DNA from: Acidovorax delafieldii
GTDB lineage: Bacteria; Pseudomonadota; Gammaproteobacteria; Burkholderiales; Burkholderiaceae_C
Direction: 5' to 3'
Length of the DNA stretch: 64,000 bases
Assembly: GCF_007993815.1 (NCBI RefSeq)
Contig: NZ_VJWE01000015.1
Span: 196,694 to 260,693 of the forward strand
Below are positions 1 to 7,926 of the stretch, piece after piece; position 1 is the stretch's first letter, and every line of letters begins with the position of its first letter. Both the position numbers and the translations under genes were made by a program. The notes beneath the pieces were generated by a model. It was not told the origin of the DNA and made no database searches. It was given only the letters and a program-made list of their open reading frames with translations.

Positions 1-574
1 GTCGTGCGGCCAGATGGTGGGCGTGGCGCTCCACCGGATAGCTCTTGAGCTGGAACACATCGATCTTCTTGAGCCATGCATTCTTGTACGGTGTGAACAC
101 GCTGTACGGGTTGCCGGTTTGCGTCAGCACTTCGCTGCGCTCGAGCAGGGTATGGTCCTTGAACGTGTGGAAGGCCTTGCCTGCAGCCGCCAGGCGCGTG
201 CGCACCAGGCGGTCGCGGTCCAGCGCCTGGGGTTCGTCATCGTGGTTCGCAAAGACCGCCTGCACGTCCAGGGCGTCGGCCAGTGCCGGAATGGCATCGC
301 TGGCCACCGCGTGCCACACGATGAGGCCTCCCCGCCCCTGAGGCGACAGCGCGCGCAAGCTGTCGTCCAGCTCCACCAGCGACTCGCGGATGAACTCCAC
401 CCGCCGGTCGGCGCGGGGCAGGGCATCGAGAATGTCCTTGTCAAAGACAAAAGCGCAGAACACCTGCTCGCAGCGCGTCAGCGCGTGGTACAGGGCCGCC
501 TGGTCGTGGGCACGCAGATCGCGGCGGAACCAGACCAGGCCACGGGAGTAAGTGGGCTCGGGGGAGGGGGGCAT
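1..574 (-). CDS. phrB: Deoxyribodipyrimidine photo-lyase, N-terminal part (cut by window edge)
   Basis: Repairs UV-induced pyrimidine dimers with light, using FAD and an antenna cofactor. The minus strand reads open from an ATG at 574 to the left edge, about 191 codons with no stop. Near the start it shows LVWFRRDLRAHDQAAL, the family's N-terminal signature. It continues with CEQVFCAFVFDKDILDAL, FANHDDEP and FKDHTLLERSEVLT, all of the alpha/beta antenna-binding domain. The FAD domain lies outside the window, so a cryptochrome-like photoreceptor cannot be excluded. It is divergent from yqgE with only 21 bases between the two start codons. Confidence 0.93.
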   Translation of the reverse strand, partial: MPPSPEPTYSRGLVWFRRDLRAHDQAALYHALTRCEQVFCAFVFDKDILDALPRADRRVEFIRESLVELDDSLRALSPQGRGGLIVWHAVASDAIPALADALDVQAVFANHDDEPQALDRDRLVRTRLAAAGKAFHTFKDHTLLERSEVLTQTGNPYSVFTPYKNAWLKKIDVFQLKSYPVERHAHHLAAR

Positions 575-583
575 GTTCACCGT

Positions 584-589
584 TAAAAT
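584..589 (+). promoter_or_regulatory. Possible -10 element of the yqgE-pyr operon (near-leaderless)
   Basis: TAAAAT lies 6 bases before the yqgE ATG at 596, so a transcript starting at the usual distance would begin at or within a base or two of the start codon. No Shine-Dalgarno sequence fits between them. No good -35 is visible; that region is inside the photolyase gene. Confidence 0.4.
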
Positions 590-595
590 TGCGGG

Positions 596-1195
596 ATGTC
601 TTTCGATTCTGCGCCCATCAACCTGACGCATCACTTCCTGATCGCGATGCCCGGCCTGGAAGATGAGTCTTTTGCGCGCAGCGTCGTCTATCTGTGTGAG
701 CACAGCGAACGCGGTGCGCTCGGCCTCATCATCAACAAGCCCACCGATATCACCCTCAAGGGCCTGTTTGACAAGGTGGACCTGTCGCTGCGCCGCGAGG
801 ACCTCACCAAAGAGCCCGTTTTTCAGGGCGGCCCGGTGCAGACCGAGCGCGGATTTGTGCTGCACGAACCCATGCTCATGGACAAGGGGGAAACCGACGA
901 GTCGGCCTACGCCTCCACCATGACCATCCCCGGTGGCCTGGAGATGACCACCTCCAAGGACGTGCTCGAAGCCCTTTCCACTGGCGCAGGTCCCCGCCGC
1001 GTGCTCATCACGCTGGGGTATTCGTCCTGGGGCGAGGGGCAGTTGGAGTCTGAGCTTGCCGAGAACGCCTGGCTCACGGTGGCCGCCGATCTGTCGGTGA
1101 TCTTCGACACGCCCGTGCCCGAGCGGTACGACCGGGCCCTGTCGCTTCTAGGCCTGCAGGCCTGGATGCTGTCGCCCGAGGCGGGGCACGCATGA
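596..1195 (+). CDS. yqgE: YqgE/AlgH family protein (UPF0301)
   Basis: Conserved 199-aa cytoplasmic protein of the UPF0301/DUF179 family; AlgH of Pseudomonas is a member and its biochemical role is unsettled. The diagnostic stretches are LTHHFLIAMPGLEDESFARS, VVYLCEHSERGALGLIINKP and VFQGGPVQTERGFVLH, and length matches the family. It is the first gene of a run that overlaps ruvX by 4 bases (ATGA) and continues into pyrimidine genes. The order yqgE-yqgF-pyrR-pyrB-pyrC' is the one known from pseudomonads. Confidence 0.93.
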   Translation: MSFDSAPINLTHHFLIAMPGLEDESFARSVVYLCEHSERGALGLIINKPTDITLKGLFDKVDLSLRREDLTKEPVFQGGPVQTERGFVLHEPMLMDKGETDESAYASTMTIPGGLEMTTSKDVLEALSTGAGPRRVLITLGYSSWGEGQLESELAENAWLTVAADLSVIFDTPVPERYDRALSLLGLQAWMLSPEAGHA

Positions 1196-1623
1196 CTGGC
1201 GCGCCCGCTCAGTCCATCCAGCCGCCAGCCGTTCCTGCGCATTTCCAGACCTTTCTTGCTTTTGACTTTGGGCTCAAGCGCACGGGCGTGGCCTCGGGCA
1301 ACCGCATGCTCAAGAGCGCCACACCCCAGCGCACCATCCAGGCCGAGGGCGACGCCCGTTTTGCCCAGGTGGCCGAGCGCATCAAGGAATGGCAGCCCGA
1401 TGCGCTGGTGATCGGTGTGCCCTACCACCCCGACGGCGCGGCCCACGAAAACACCGCGCGTGCTCTCAAGTTCGGGCGCCAGTTGCGCGGGCGCTTTGGC
1501 TTGCAGGTGTTCGAGGTGGACGAGCGCTACAGCACCACCGAAGCCATTGCAGGTGGTGCCAAGGATGCCGACGCGGCCTCGGCCTGCATCATCCTGGAAC
1601 AGTTTTTGAGGAATCTCCCATGA
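1192..1623 (+). CDS. ruvX: Putative pre-16S rRNA nuclease / Holliday junction resolvase-like protein (YqgF)
   Basis: 143-aa RNase H-fold nuclease of the YqgF/RuvX family, implicated in 16S rRNA 5' maturation. The first acidic active-site residue is D25 in FLAFDFGLKRTGVASG. Further family motifs are VIGVPYHPDG and EVDERYSTTEA with its conserved Glu, and the C-terminal DADAASACIILEQFL carries the last acidic residues. The start overlaps the yqgE stop and the stop overlaps the pyrR start, both as ATGA, indicating translational coupling. Confidence 0.93.
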   Translation: MTGAPAQSIQPPAVPAHFQTFLAFDFGLKRTGVASGNRMLKSATPQRTIQAEGDARFAQVAERIKEWQPDALVIGVPYHPDGAAHENTARALKFGRQLRGRFGLQVFEVDERYSTTEAIAGGAKDADAASACIILEQFLRNLP

Positions 1624-2144
1624 CCACCCCATCCCCCGGAATGTCCGGCAGCCTGGTGCTTGATGCCGAGGCGCTGTACCGCGAGCTGCTGCGCGGTGTG
1701 CGCAGCATGTTGACCCCCACCACGCGCCTGGCGGGCATCGCCTCCGGTGGCGCCTGGCTGGCCGAGCGCCTGCAAAAAGACCTGGGCCTGGAAGGCCCGG
1801 CCGGTGTGTTGTCATCGGTGATGCACCGTGACGACTTCGCCCAGCGTGGCTTGTCGGCCAGTGCGCAGACCGCGCTGCCGTTTGACGTGAACGGCGCCGA
1901 CGTGTTGGTGCTCGACGACGTGCTCTACACCGGCCGCACCATCCGCGCCGTGCTCAACGAGCTGTTCGACTATGGCCGCCCCGCCAGCGTGCGCCTGGCT
2001 GTGCTGGTGGACCGTGGCGGGCGCGAGCTGCCCGTGCAGGCCGACTTTGCTGCTGCCCGGGTGGCCCTGCCGGTCGCCCATTCGCTGGCCCTGGCGCGTG
2101 GCGACAGCGGCACCTTCCAATTCCAAGTCCAAGACAAAGACTAA
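1620..2144 (+). CDS. pyrR: Bifunctional pyrimidine regulator PyrR / uracil phosphoribosyltransferase
   Basis: 174-aa type I phosphoribosyltransferase. The PRPP-binding loop is VLVLDDVLYTGRTIRA at residues 95-110, and LVDRGGRELPVQADF follows as in PyrR proteins. In Gram-positives PyrR is an RNA-binding attenuator; in proteobacteria its regulatory role is less clear and it may mainly salvage uracil. The start is the ATG overlapping the ruvX stop; a longer upstream reading exists in the frame but lies entirely inside ruvX. pyrB follows 12 bases after the stop. Confidence 0.93.
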   Translation: MTTPSPGMSGSLVLDAEALYRELLRGVRSMLTPTTRLAGIASGGAWLAERLQKDLGLEGPAGVLSSVMHRDDFAQRGLSASAQTALPFDVNGADVLVLDDVLYTGRTIRAVLNELFDYGRPASVRLAVLVDRGGRELPVQADFAAARVALPVAHSLALARGDSGTFQFQVQDKD

Positions 2145-2156
2145 AGAGGCCTGACC

Positions 2157-3119
2157 GTGCTGCACAAGCGCAATCCCCAACTCAACGGCAACGGCGAACT
2201 CATCCACCTGCTGTCCATCGAGGGCCTGCCGCGCGACATCGTCACGCACATCCTCGACACGGCCGCCAACTTCGTCAGCGTCAACGACCGCGAAGTCAAG
2301 AAGGTGCCCCTCTTGCGCGGCAAGAGCGTGTTCAACCTGTTCTTCGAGAACAGCACGCGTACGCGCACCACGTTCGAGATCGCGGCCAAGCGCCTGTCGG
2401 CCGACGTGATCAACCTGGACATCGCGCGCAGCTCGGCCAGCAAGGGCGAGTCGCTGCTCGACACCATCGCCAACCTGAGCGCGATGGCCGCCGACCTGTT
2501 CGTGGTGCGGCACAGCGAGTCCGGCGCACCGTACCTCATCGCGCAGCACGTGGCGCCGCATGTGCACGTGATCAACGCCGGCGACGGACGGCATGCCCAC
2601 CCCACGCAGGGGCTGCTGGACATGTACACCATCCGCCACTACAAAAAGGACTTCAGCAACCTCACCGTGGCCATCGTGGGCGACGTGCTGCACTCGCGCG
2701 TGGCGCGCTCGGACATCCACGGCCTGACCACCTTGGGCTGCGCCGAAGTGCGTGTGGTGGGTCCGCGCACCCTGGTGCCGTCGGACATGGCGCAAATGGG
2801 CGTGCGGGTGTGCCACACGCTCGAAGAAGGCATCAAGGATGCCGACGTGGTCATCATGCTGCGCCTGCAGAACGAGCGCATGAGCGGTGCGCTGCTGCCG
2901 TCCAGCCAGGAGTATTTCAAGAGCTTCGGCCTCACGCAGGAAAAGCTGCAACTGGCCAAGCCCGACGCCATCGTCATGCACCCCGGCCCCATCAACCGTG
3001 GCGTGGAGATCGACTCCGCCGTGGTCGATGGCAAGCAGAGCGTGATCCTGCCGCAGGTGACCTTCGGCATCGCGGTACGCATGGCTGTCATGTCCATCGT
3101 CGCTGGGAACGAGGCGTGA
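2157..3119 (+). CDS. pyrB: Aspartate carbamoyltransferase catalytic subunit
   Basis: Joins carbamoyl phosphate and aspartate, the committed step of pyrimidine synthesis. It is 320 aa with a GTG start at 2157. The carbamoyl-phosphate motif S66-T67-R68-T69-R70 lies in [36 protein letters not shown] and [13 protein letters not shown] are the other expected substrate-binding segments. The following gene encodes a dihydroorotase-like protein without metal ligands, the arrangement of the large ATCase-PyrC' dodecamer of pseudomonads, so complex formation is inferred. Confidence 0.95.
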   Translation: MLHKRNPQLNGNGELIHLLSIEGLPRDIVTHILDTAANFVSVNDREVKKVPLLRGKSVFNLFFENSTRTRTTFEIAAKRLSADVINLDIARSSASKGESLLDTIANLSAMAADLFVVRHSESGAPYLIAQHVAPHVHVINAGDGRHAHPTQGLLDMYTIRHYKKDFSNLTVAIVGDVLHSRVARSDIHGLTTLGCAEVRVVGPRTLVPSDMAQMGVRVCHTLEEGIKDADVVIMLRLQNERMSGALLPSSQEYFKSFGLTQEKLQLAKPDAIVMHPGPINRGVEIDSAVVDGKQSVILPQVTFGIAVRMAVMSIVAGNEA

Positions 3120-3140
3120 CCTTGAGGATGAATACTCCTG

Positions 3141-3197
3141 TTTTCATAGCTGCTCGTGCTTATCAATCAAGCGCTGGCAGCCTATTTGGCTTGAAAT
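3141..3197 (+). repeat. Dispersed intergenic repeat, copy 1 (inside pyr operon)
   Basis: Contains ATAGCTGCTCGTGCTTAT, then AAGCGCT and GGCTTGAAAT, the core pattern shared by the other copies in this window. It fills most of the 79 bases between the pyrB stop and the pyrX start and ends one base before the pyrX ATG at 3199. Confidence 0.75.
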
Positions 3198-3198
3198 C

Positions 3199-4494
3199 AT
3201 GAAGATACTGATCCAGAACGGCCGTGTGATCGACCCCGCCTCGGGCCTTGACCAGACCTGCGACATCGCGCTGGCGGCAGGCCGCATCGTGGGGGTCAAC
3301 CGTGTGCCTCCTGACTTTGCGCCCAATCGCACCATCAACGCTGCTGGCTGCATCGTGTTGCCCGGCCTGGTGGACCTGGCCGCGCGCCTGCGCGAGCCCG
3401 GCCACGAGCACGAAGGCATGCTCGAATCCGAGATGGCTGCGGCCATGGCCGGTGGCGTCACCAGCCTGGTGTGCCCACCCGATACCGACCCGGTGCTTGA
3501 CGAACCCGGCCTGGTGGAGATGCTCAAGTTCCGCGCCGAGAAGCTGCACCAGTCGCGCCTGTTCCCGCTGGGCGCGCTCACGCGCAACCTCGCTGGCGAG
3601 GTGCTGACCGAGATGGCCGAGCTGACCGAATCCGGCTGCGTGGGCTTTGGCCAGGCCGAGGTGCCGCTGGCCAGCACCCAGGTGCTGCAGCGCGCGCTGC
3701 AGTACGCAGCCACCTTCGGCTACACCGTGTGGCTGCGCCCCCAAGAGATGCACCTGGGCAAGGGCGTGGCCGCCAGCGGTGCGCTGGCCACGCGCCTGGG
3801 CCTGTCGGGCGTGCCCGTGGCGGCAGAGACCATTGCGCTGCACACCATTTTTGAACTGCTCAAGACCACCGGCGCGCGCGTGCACCTGTGCCGCCTGAGC
3901 AGCGCTGCGGGCGTGGAGCTGGTACGCCGCGCCAAGGCCGATGGCCTGAAGGTCACGGCCGATGTCAGCATCAACTCGCTGCACCTCACCGAAAACGACA
4001 TCGGCTTCTTTGACAGCCGCGCGCGCCTGACGCCGCCGCTGCGCCAGCAGCGCGACCGCGATGCCCTCAGCGCGGCGCTGCTCGACGGCACCATCGATGC
4101 GCTGGTGTCCGACCACACCCCGGTGGATGAAGACGCCAAGACGCTGCCGTTTGCCGAAGCCGAGCCCGGCGCCACGGGGCTGGAGCTGCTGCTGTCGCTG
4201 GCGCTTAAATGGTCGCAAGACAGCGGCGTGCCTTTACAGCGCGCGCTGGCAGTGGTCACGGCAGAGCCCGCACGCGTGCTGGGCAACGCGCTGGGTACCT
4301 TGCAGGCCAGCGTCGGCCAGATCGTGGAAGGCGGCGTGGGCGACCTCTGCATCTTCGACCCGCAGTCAGCGTGGACGGTGCAGGACGACGCGCTCGCCAG
4401 CCAAGGCAAACACACGCCGTTCTCGGGCTACGAGCTGCCCGGCCGCGTGCGCATGACCCTGGTCGGCGGACAGGTCGCTTTTGACCGCAGCTGA
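3199..4494 (+). CDS. pyrX: Dihydroorotase-like protein, probably non-catalytic (PyrC'/PyrX)
   Basis: 431-aa amidohydrolase-fold protein aligned with class I dihydroorotases by VDLAARLREPGHEHEG, FGYTVWLRPQEMHL, ARLTPPLRQQRD and DALVSDHTPVDEDAK. The metal-binding HxH that should occupy residues 61-63 is A-A-R, and the usual histidine pair after VTADVS is also absent, so hydrolysis is unlikely. In pseudomonads such a PyrC' is needed structurally to hold PyrB together; position directly after pyrB supports the same role. A true pyrC must be elsewhere. The ATG at 3199 has only a weak ribosome site, contributed by the preceding repeat. Confidence 0.88.
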   Translation: MKILIQNGRVIDPASGLDQTCDIALAAGRIVGVNRVPPDFAPNRTINAAGCIVLPGLVDLAARLREPGHEHEGMLESEMAAAMAGGVTSLVCPPDTDPVLDEPGLVEMLKFRAEKLHQSRLFPLGALTRNLAGEVLTEMAELTESGCVGFGQAEVPLASTQVLQRALQYAATFGYTVWLRPQEMHLGKGVAASGALATRLGLSGVPVAAETIALHTIFELLKTTGARVHLCRLSSAAGVELVRRAKADGLKVTADVSINSLHLTENDIGFFDSRARLTPPLRQQRDRDALSAALLDGTIDALVSDHTPVDEDAKTLPFAEAEPGATGLELLLSLALKWSQDSGVPLQRALAVVTAEPARVLGNALGTLQASVGQIVEGGVGDLCIFDPQSAWTVQDDALASQGKHTPFSGYELPGRVRMTLVGGQVAFDRS

Positions 4495-4527
4495 GACGGC
4501 GCGACGCTGCGATAGCGAGGCCCGGCC

Positions 4528-5265
4528 GTGAAGTTCCTGCGCGCCAGCTGGCGCCTCTTGCGGCTGCTGGGTCACATCGCCAAGGGCCTGTGGATTGTGG
4601 CGCTGCGGTTTCCGTCGCTGTCGCCGGACCAGCAACACGCCCGCGTGCAGGTGTGGTCGCTGGAGCTGCTGGCCCATGCGGGCATCAGCCTGCGCATCCT
4701 GGGGCAGCCCCCGGTGACTGGCCCGGTGATGCTGGTGGCCAACCACATCTCGTGGCTCGACATCCCGGTGATGCACGCGGCGCGGCACTGCCGCTTTGTC
4801 TCCAAGTCCGACGTGCAGGCCTGGCCGCTGATCGGCACCCTGGCCACGGCGGCGGGCACGCTCTACATCGAACGCAGCTCGCGCCGCGATGCGCTGCGCA
4901 TGGTGCGCTCGATGCAGGAGTCGCTGGAGCGCGGCGAGGTGCTGGCCGTGTTCCCCGAAGGCACCACGGGCGACGGGCGCGAGATGCTGCCCTTCCACGC
5001 CAACCTGCTGCAGGCCGCCGTGGCTGCAAAGGCGCCCGTGCAGCCCGTAGGCCTGCGCTTTGCCGACAAGGCCACGGGCGCCACCAGTTTTGCGCCGAGC
5101 TACATCGGCGACGAAACCCTGGTGGGCTCGATTTGGCGCACGCTCAGCGCCCCGCCCATCGAGGCCGTGGTGCACTACGGCCCGCCCGAGCTGGCAGGCG
5201 AGCGCGACCGCCGCACCTGGACGCAGCACCTGCACGACACGGTCGATCAACTGCGCAAGGCCTGA
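4528..5265 (+). CDS. 1-acylglycerol-3-phosphate acyltransferase family protein
   Basis: Transfers an acyl chain to lysophosphatidate or a related lysolipid at the membrane. 245 aa; the catalytic HX4D is H73-ISWL-D78 in VANHISWLDIP, and the substrate-binding FPEGTTGDG follows near residue 150. A hydrophobic segment lies near residues 10-28 (LLRLLGHIAKGLWIVAL). The start is GTG at 4528, 33 bases after the pyrX stop, so it may be the last gene of the operon. Whether it is the main PlsC or an ornithine-lipid type enzyme cannot be told from sequence alone. Confidence 0.88.
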   Translation: MKFLRASWRLLRLLGHIAKGLWIVALRFPSLSPDQQHARVQVWSLELLAHAGISLRILGQPPVTGPVMLVANHISWLDIPVMHAARHCRFVSKSDVQAWPLIGTLATAAGTLYIERSSRRDALRMVRSMQESLERGEVLAVFPEGTTGDGREMLPFHANLLQAAVAAKAPVQPVGLRFADKATGATSFAPSYIGDETLVGSIWRTLSAPPIEAVVHYGPPELAGERDRRTWTQHLHDTVDQLRKA

Positions 5266-5319
5266 GAACGCACACAGGTTCCGGGCCCTGGGTTCCCAAC
5301 GAGCTGTCTTTGTGCGGCA

Positions 5320-5342
5320 AAAGCGTGCATATTCCACGCTTT
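5320..5342 (+). terminator. Hairpin after the acyltransferase gene, terminator-like
   Basis: AAAGCGTG and CACGCTTT pair perfectly (8 bp) around a 7-base loop. The 3' side is followed by TTGGG rather than a long T run, so termination would be weak. Confidence 0.35.
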
Positions 5343-5456
5343 GGGCCCTGCAGGTGGCCGTCTAGGTGGTCTGCCCGGCGCAATGTCCCGTATCGTCCGC
5401 GCTTTCCATTTGCCTGCGGGTCATCGCAGGCCTTTGCACACTGCCGGGAGGGCACC

Positions 5457-6689
5457 ATGAACCTGATTGAACGCGCCAAAAGCATTCTTCTGCAACCCAA
5501 AGAGGCCTGGGCCACCATCGATGCGGAGGCCACCGACACCGCCACCCTGTTCACCCGCTACGCCATGATCCTGGCCGCCATTCCGGCGGTCTGCGGTTTC
5601 ATCGGCATGTCGCTGATCGGCTTTGGCGGTTTTGGGGTCACCATCCGCGTGCCTTTTGTCTCCGGGCTGGTGAACATGGTCGTGTCATACGGGTTGAGCC
5701 TGGTGGGCTTGCTGGTGCTCGGTTTCATCATCGATGCGCTGGCGCCCACCTTCGGCGGGCAAAAGAACGCCATCCAGGCACAGAAGGTGGCGGTGTACGC
5801 CAGCACGGCCGCCCTGCTGGGCGGAGTGTTCAGCCTGCTGCCATCGCTGGCCATGCTGGGCCTGCTGGCGGCGGTGTACTCCATCTACCTGCTCTACACC
5901 GGCCTGCCTGTGCTCATGCGCAGTGCGCCCGAAAAGTCGGTGGGCTACACGGTGGTGGTCATCATTGCGGCCATCGTGATGGGTGTGGTCATCGGTGCCG
6001 TCAGTGCGCTGTTCATGCCGCGCAGCGGTGCGCTGTTTGGCGGTGCCGAAGCCCCTGCCATCACCATGAACACGCCCGGTGGCAAGGTGTCCATCGACAC
6101 CGCCGGTCTGGAAGCTGCCGGCAAGAAGATGGAAGAAGCCGCCCGCAAGATGGAAGAGGCCCAGAAGAGCCAGGATCCGGCCGCCATCGCAGCCGCCACG
6201 GGCGATGCCGCCAAGGCCGCTGCGGGTGTGCTGGGTGGTGGTCAGGCCATTGCGGCCCAGTCGCTCAAGGCGGCTCTGCCCGAGAAGCTGGCGGGCCTGC
6301 CCCGCACGGGTTTTGATGTGCAGGACGGTGCCGCCCTGGGCTTGCCCACCAGCCAGGCCAGCGCGCAATACGGTAACGACGACAAGCAGCTGCGCCTGGA
6401 GATCGTGGACGTGGGCGGCCTGGGGCAGATGGCGGTGATGGCCATGGGCATGGCGCAGGGCGAGAAAGAAGACCAGACCAGCGCCGAAAAGACCTGGCAG
6501 GAAGGTGGTCGCACGCTGCACCAGCGCTACGACAAGGATGGCAGCCACGCAGAGTTCAAGACCATCCTGAAGAACGGCCTTGTGGTCAGCATCGAGGGCG
6601 ACAAGATCGGCGTGAAAGAGCTGCGGGGCCTGATGTCGCAGGTGGACCTGAACGGGCTGGAAGGCCTGCAGCGCAAAGGCAAGTCGTGA
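5457..6689 (+). CDS. Yip1-family integral membrane protein
   Basis: 410 aa. The first ~190 residues carry the N-terminal LIERAKSILLQPKEAWATID typical of bacterial Yip1-domain proteins, followed by about five membrane segments (for example YAMILAAIPAVCGFIGMSLI and VVVIIAAIVMGVVIGAVSAL). The remainder is an Ala/Lys/Glu-rich stretch (AAGKKMEEAARKMEEAQKSQ, likely coiled coil) and a soluble C-terminal domain. Function is unknown; members are thought to act in membrane organisation. The start is the ATG after GGGAGGGCACC; the frame is open far upstream but that part overlaps the acyltransferase gene. Confidence 0.8.
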   Translation: MNLIERAKSILLQPKEAWATIDAEATDTATLFTRYAMILAAIPAVCGFIGMSLIGFGGFGVTIRVPFVSGLVNMVVSYGLSLVGLLVLGFIIDALAPTFGGQKNAIQAQKVAVYASTAALLGGVFSLLPSLAMLGLLAAVYSIYLLYTGLPVLMRSAPEKSVGYTVVVIIAAIVMGVVIGAVSALFMPRSGALFGGAEAPAITMNTPGGKVSIDTAGLEAAGKKMEEAARKMEEAQKSQDPAAIAAATGDAAKAAAGVLGGGQAIAAQSLKAALPEKLAGLPRTGFDVQDGAALGLPTSQASAQYGNDDKQLRLEIVDVGGLGQMAVMAMGMAQGEKEDQTSAEKTWQEGGRTLHQRYDKDGSHAEFKTILKNGLVVSIEGDKIGVKELRGLMSQVDLNGLEGLQRKGKS

Positions 6690-6700
6690 GCGGAAGGGTA

Positions 6701-6760
6701 GTTGCTATTGATTCAATAGCTATTCAGGCATATTCGACTGGCGCATCCGGCCGATTTTGA
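6701..6760 (+). repeat. Dispersed intergenic repeat, copy 2
   Basis: GTTGCTATTGATTCAATAGC, then GGCATATTCGACTGGCGC and GGCCGATTTTGAT follow the family pattern. It lies between the converging Yip1 and ABC ATPase genes. Confidence 0.65.
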
Positions 6761-6773
6761 TCCCAACACCGCC

Positions 6774-7838
6774 TCAGCCACGCGGAAACGTCACCACGTG
6801 GTCCACCTGGGCACGGATGCCGATCCACTCGCCCAGCGCGTGGTCGTGGTGGCTGGGCACATGGGCCAGCACCGTGTGGCCACTGGCCAGGCGCAGGGTG
6901 TACAGAAACTCCGACCCCCGGAACGACTTGCGTACGATTTGCGCTTGCACGGGCGCGTGGTCGTCGTGCACGATGTCGTCGGCGCGCAGCAGCACATCAC
7001 ATTCACCCGCGGGGTAGCTGCTGGGCAGGGGGCACTCATCCAGGTCGGTCAGGTCGCCCAAAGGTGTTTGGGCCACCACGTTGTTGTCGCGCTGCACCAG
7101 CGTGGCGGGGGCAAACACGCCGTGGCCGATGAAGTCGGCCACAAACCGCGTGGCGGGGCGGTGGTACAGGGTGTAGGCATCGTCCCACTGGTGCAGGTGG
7201 CCTTCGTTCATCACGCCGATCACATCGCCGATGGCAAACGCCTCGAACTGGTCGTGCGTCACAAACAGCGCCGTGGCGCCTGCGGCCTTGAGAATGCCGC
7301 GCACCTCGTGTGCCAGGCGCTCGCGCAGGTCCACGTCGAGGTTGGAAAACGGCTCGTCCAGCAGCATGAGCTGGGGACGCGGCGCCAGCGCACGCGCCAG
7401 CGCCACACGCTGCTGCTGGCCGCCAGAGAGTTCGTGCGGGTAGCGGTGCTCGCTGCCCGTCAGGCCCACCAGCTGCAGCACCTCGGCCACCCGCGCGGCC
7501 TGCTCGGCCTTGGGCAACTGGTGGATGCCAAACGCCACATTGCGGCCCACCGACAGGTGCGGGAACAGCGCGTAGTCCTGGAACACCATGCCGATACGGC
7601 GCAGCTCGGGTGGCACGCTCAGGCGGGCGCTGCTGACCACACTTTTGGTGAGTCGGATCTCGCCCCCCGTCACGGGCTCCAGCCCGGCCACGGCGCGCAG
7701 CAGGGTGGTCTTGCCGCAGCCGGAGGGGCCGATCAGCACGCCGATGTCACCCGCTTTCAGGCTGAGCGTGACGCCTTGCACGGCGGCCTGTGCGCGGCCT
7801 GCGTAGTGCACTTCGAGTTGGGAGACCTCAAGAAACAT
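6774..7838 (-). CDS. ABC transporter ATP-binding protein, iron(III)-type (FbpC-like)
   Basis: ATPase of a periplasmic-binding-protein importer, 354 aa. Walker A is GPSGCGKTT at 37-45, the signature is LSGGQQQRVALARAL, Walker B is LMLLDEPFSNLD, and the switch His lies in FVTHDQFEA. A ~110-aa C-terminal extension resembles the TOBE-type regulatory domain of FbpC/PotA proteins. It is divergent from the permease at 7927, sharing a short promoter region with a Fur-box-like palindrome. No binding protein is adjacent; a candidate lies at 29.9-31.0 kb. Substrate iron is inferred from family resemblance. Confidence 0.88.
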   Translation of the reverse strand: MFLEVSQLEVHYAGRAQAAVQGVTLSLKAGDIGVLIGPSGCGKTTLLRAVAGLEPVTGGEIRLTKSVVSSARLSVPPELRRIGMVFQDYALFPHLSVGRNVAFGIHQLPKAEQAARVAEVLQLVGLTGSEHRYPHELSGGQQQRVALARALAPRPQLMLLDEPFSNLDVDLRERLAHEVRGILKAAGATALFVTHDQFEAFAIGDVIGVMNEGHLHQWDDAYTLYHRPATRFVADFIGHGVFAPATLVQRDNNVVAQTPLGDLTDLDECPLPSSYPAGECDVLLRADDIVHDDHAPVQAQIVRKSFRGSEFLYTLRLASGHTVLAHVPSHHDHALGEWIGIRAQVDHVVTFPRG

Positions 7839-7866
7839 ATCTGTGCATTTTAGGCGGGGTGGAGTG

Positions 7867-7885
7867 AATGCTTAAAATTCGCATT
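7867..7885 (+). promoter_or_regulatory. Fur-box-like palindrome overlapping a -10 element
   Basis: The 19-mer AATGCTTAAAATTCGCATT has arms AATGC and GCATT; its complement AATGCGAATTTTAAGCATT resembles Fur boxes of the AATGMGAATNATT form. TAAAAT at 7873-7878 could be the -10 of the permease gene, so a repressor here would block transcription. A second outer pair, GAATGC and GCATTC (7866-7891), surrounds it. Confidence 0.45.
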
Positions 7886-7926
7886 TGCATTCCTGGGTGC
7901 TGCGGTGCCCATGCCTTTCGGCAGGT

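Noticed and set aside
14..586. Plus-strand ORF of 190 codons at the left edge
   Set aside because: The opposite strand encodes a clear photolyase; the plus-strand reading has no family resemblance and is a GC-rich shadow frame.
3199..4494. Ordinary catalytic dihydroorotase (PyrC)
   Set aside because: The HxH metal ligands are missing (A61, R63), so it is described as a probably inactive PyrC'-type protein.
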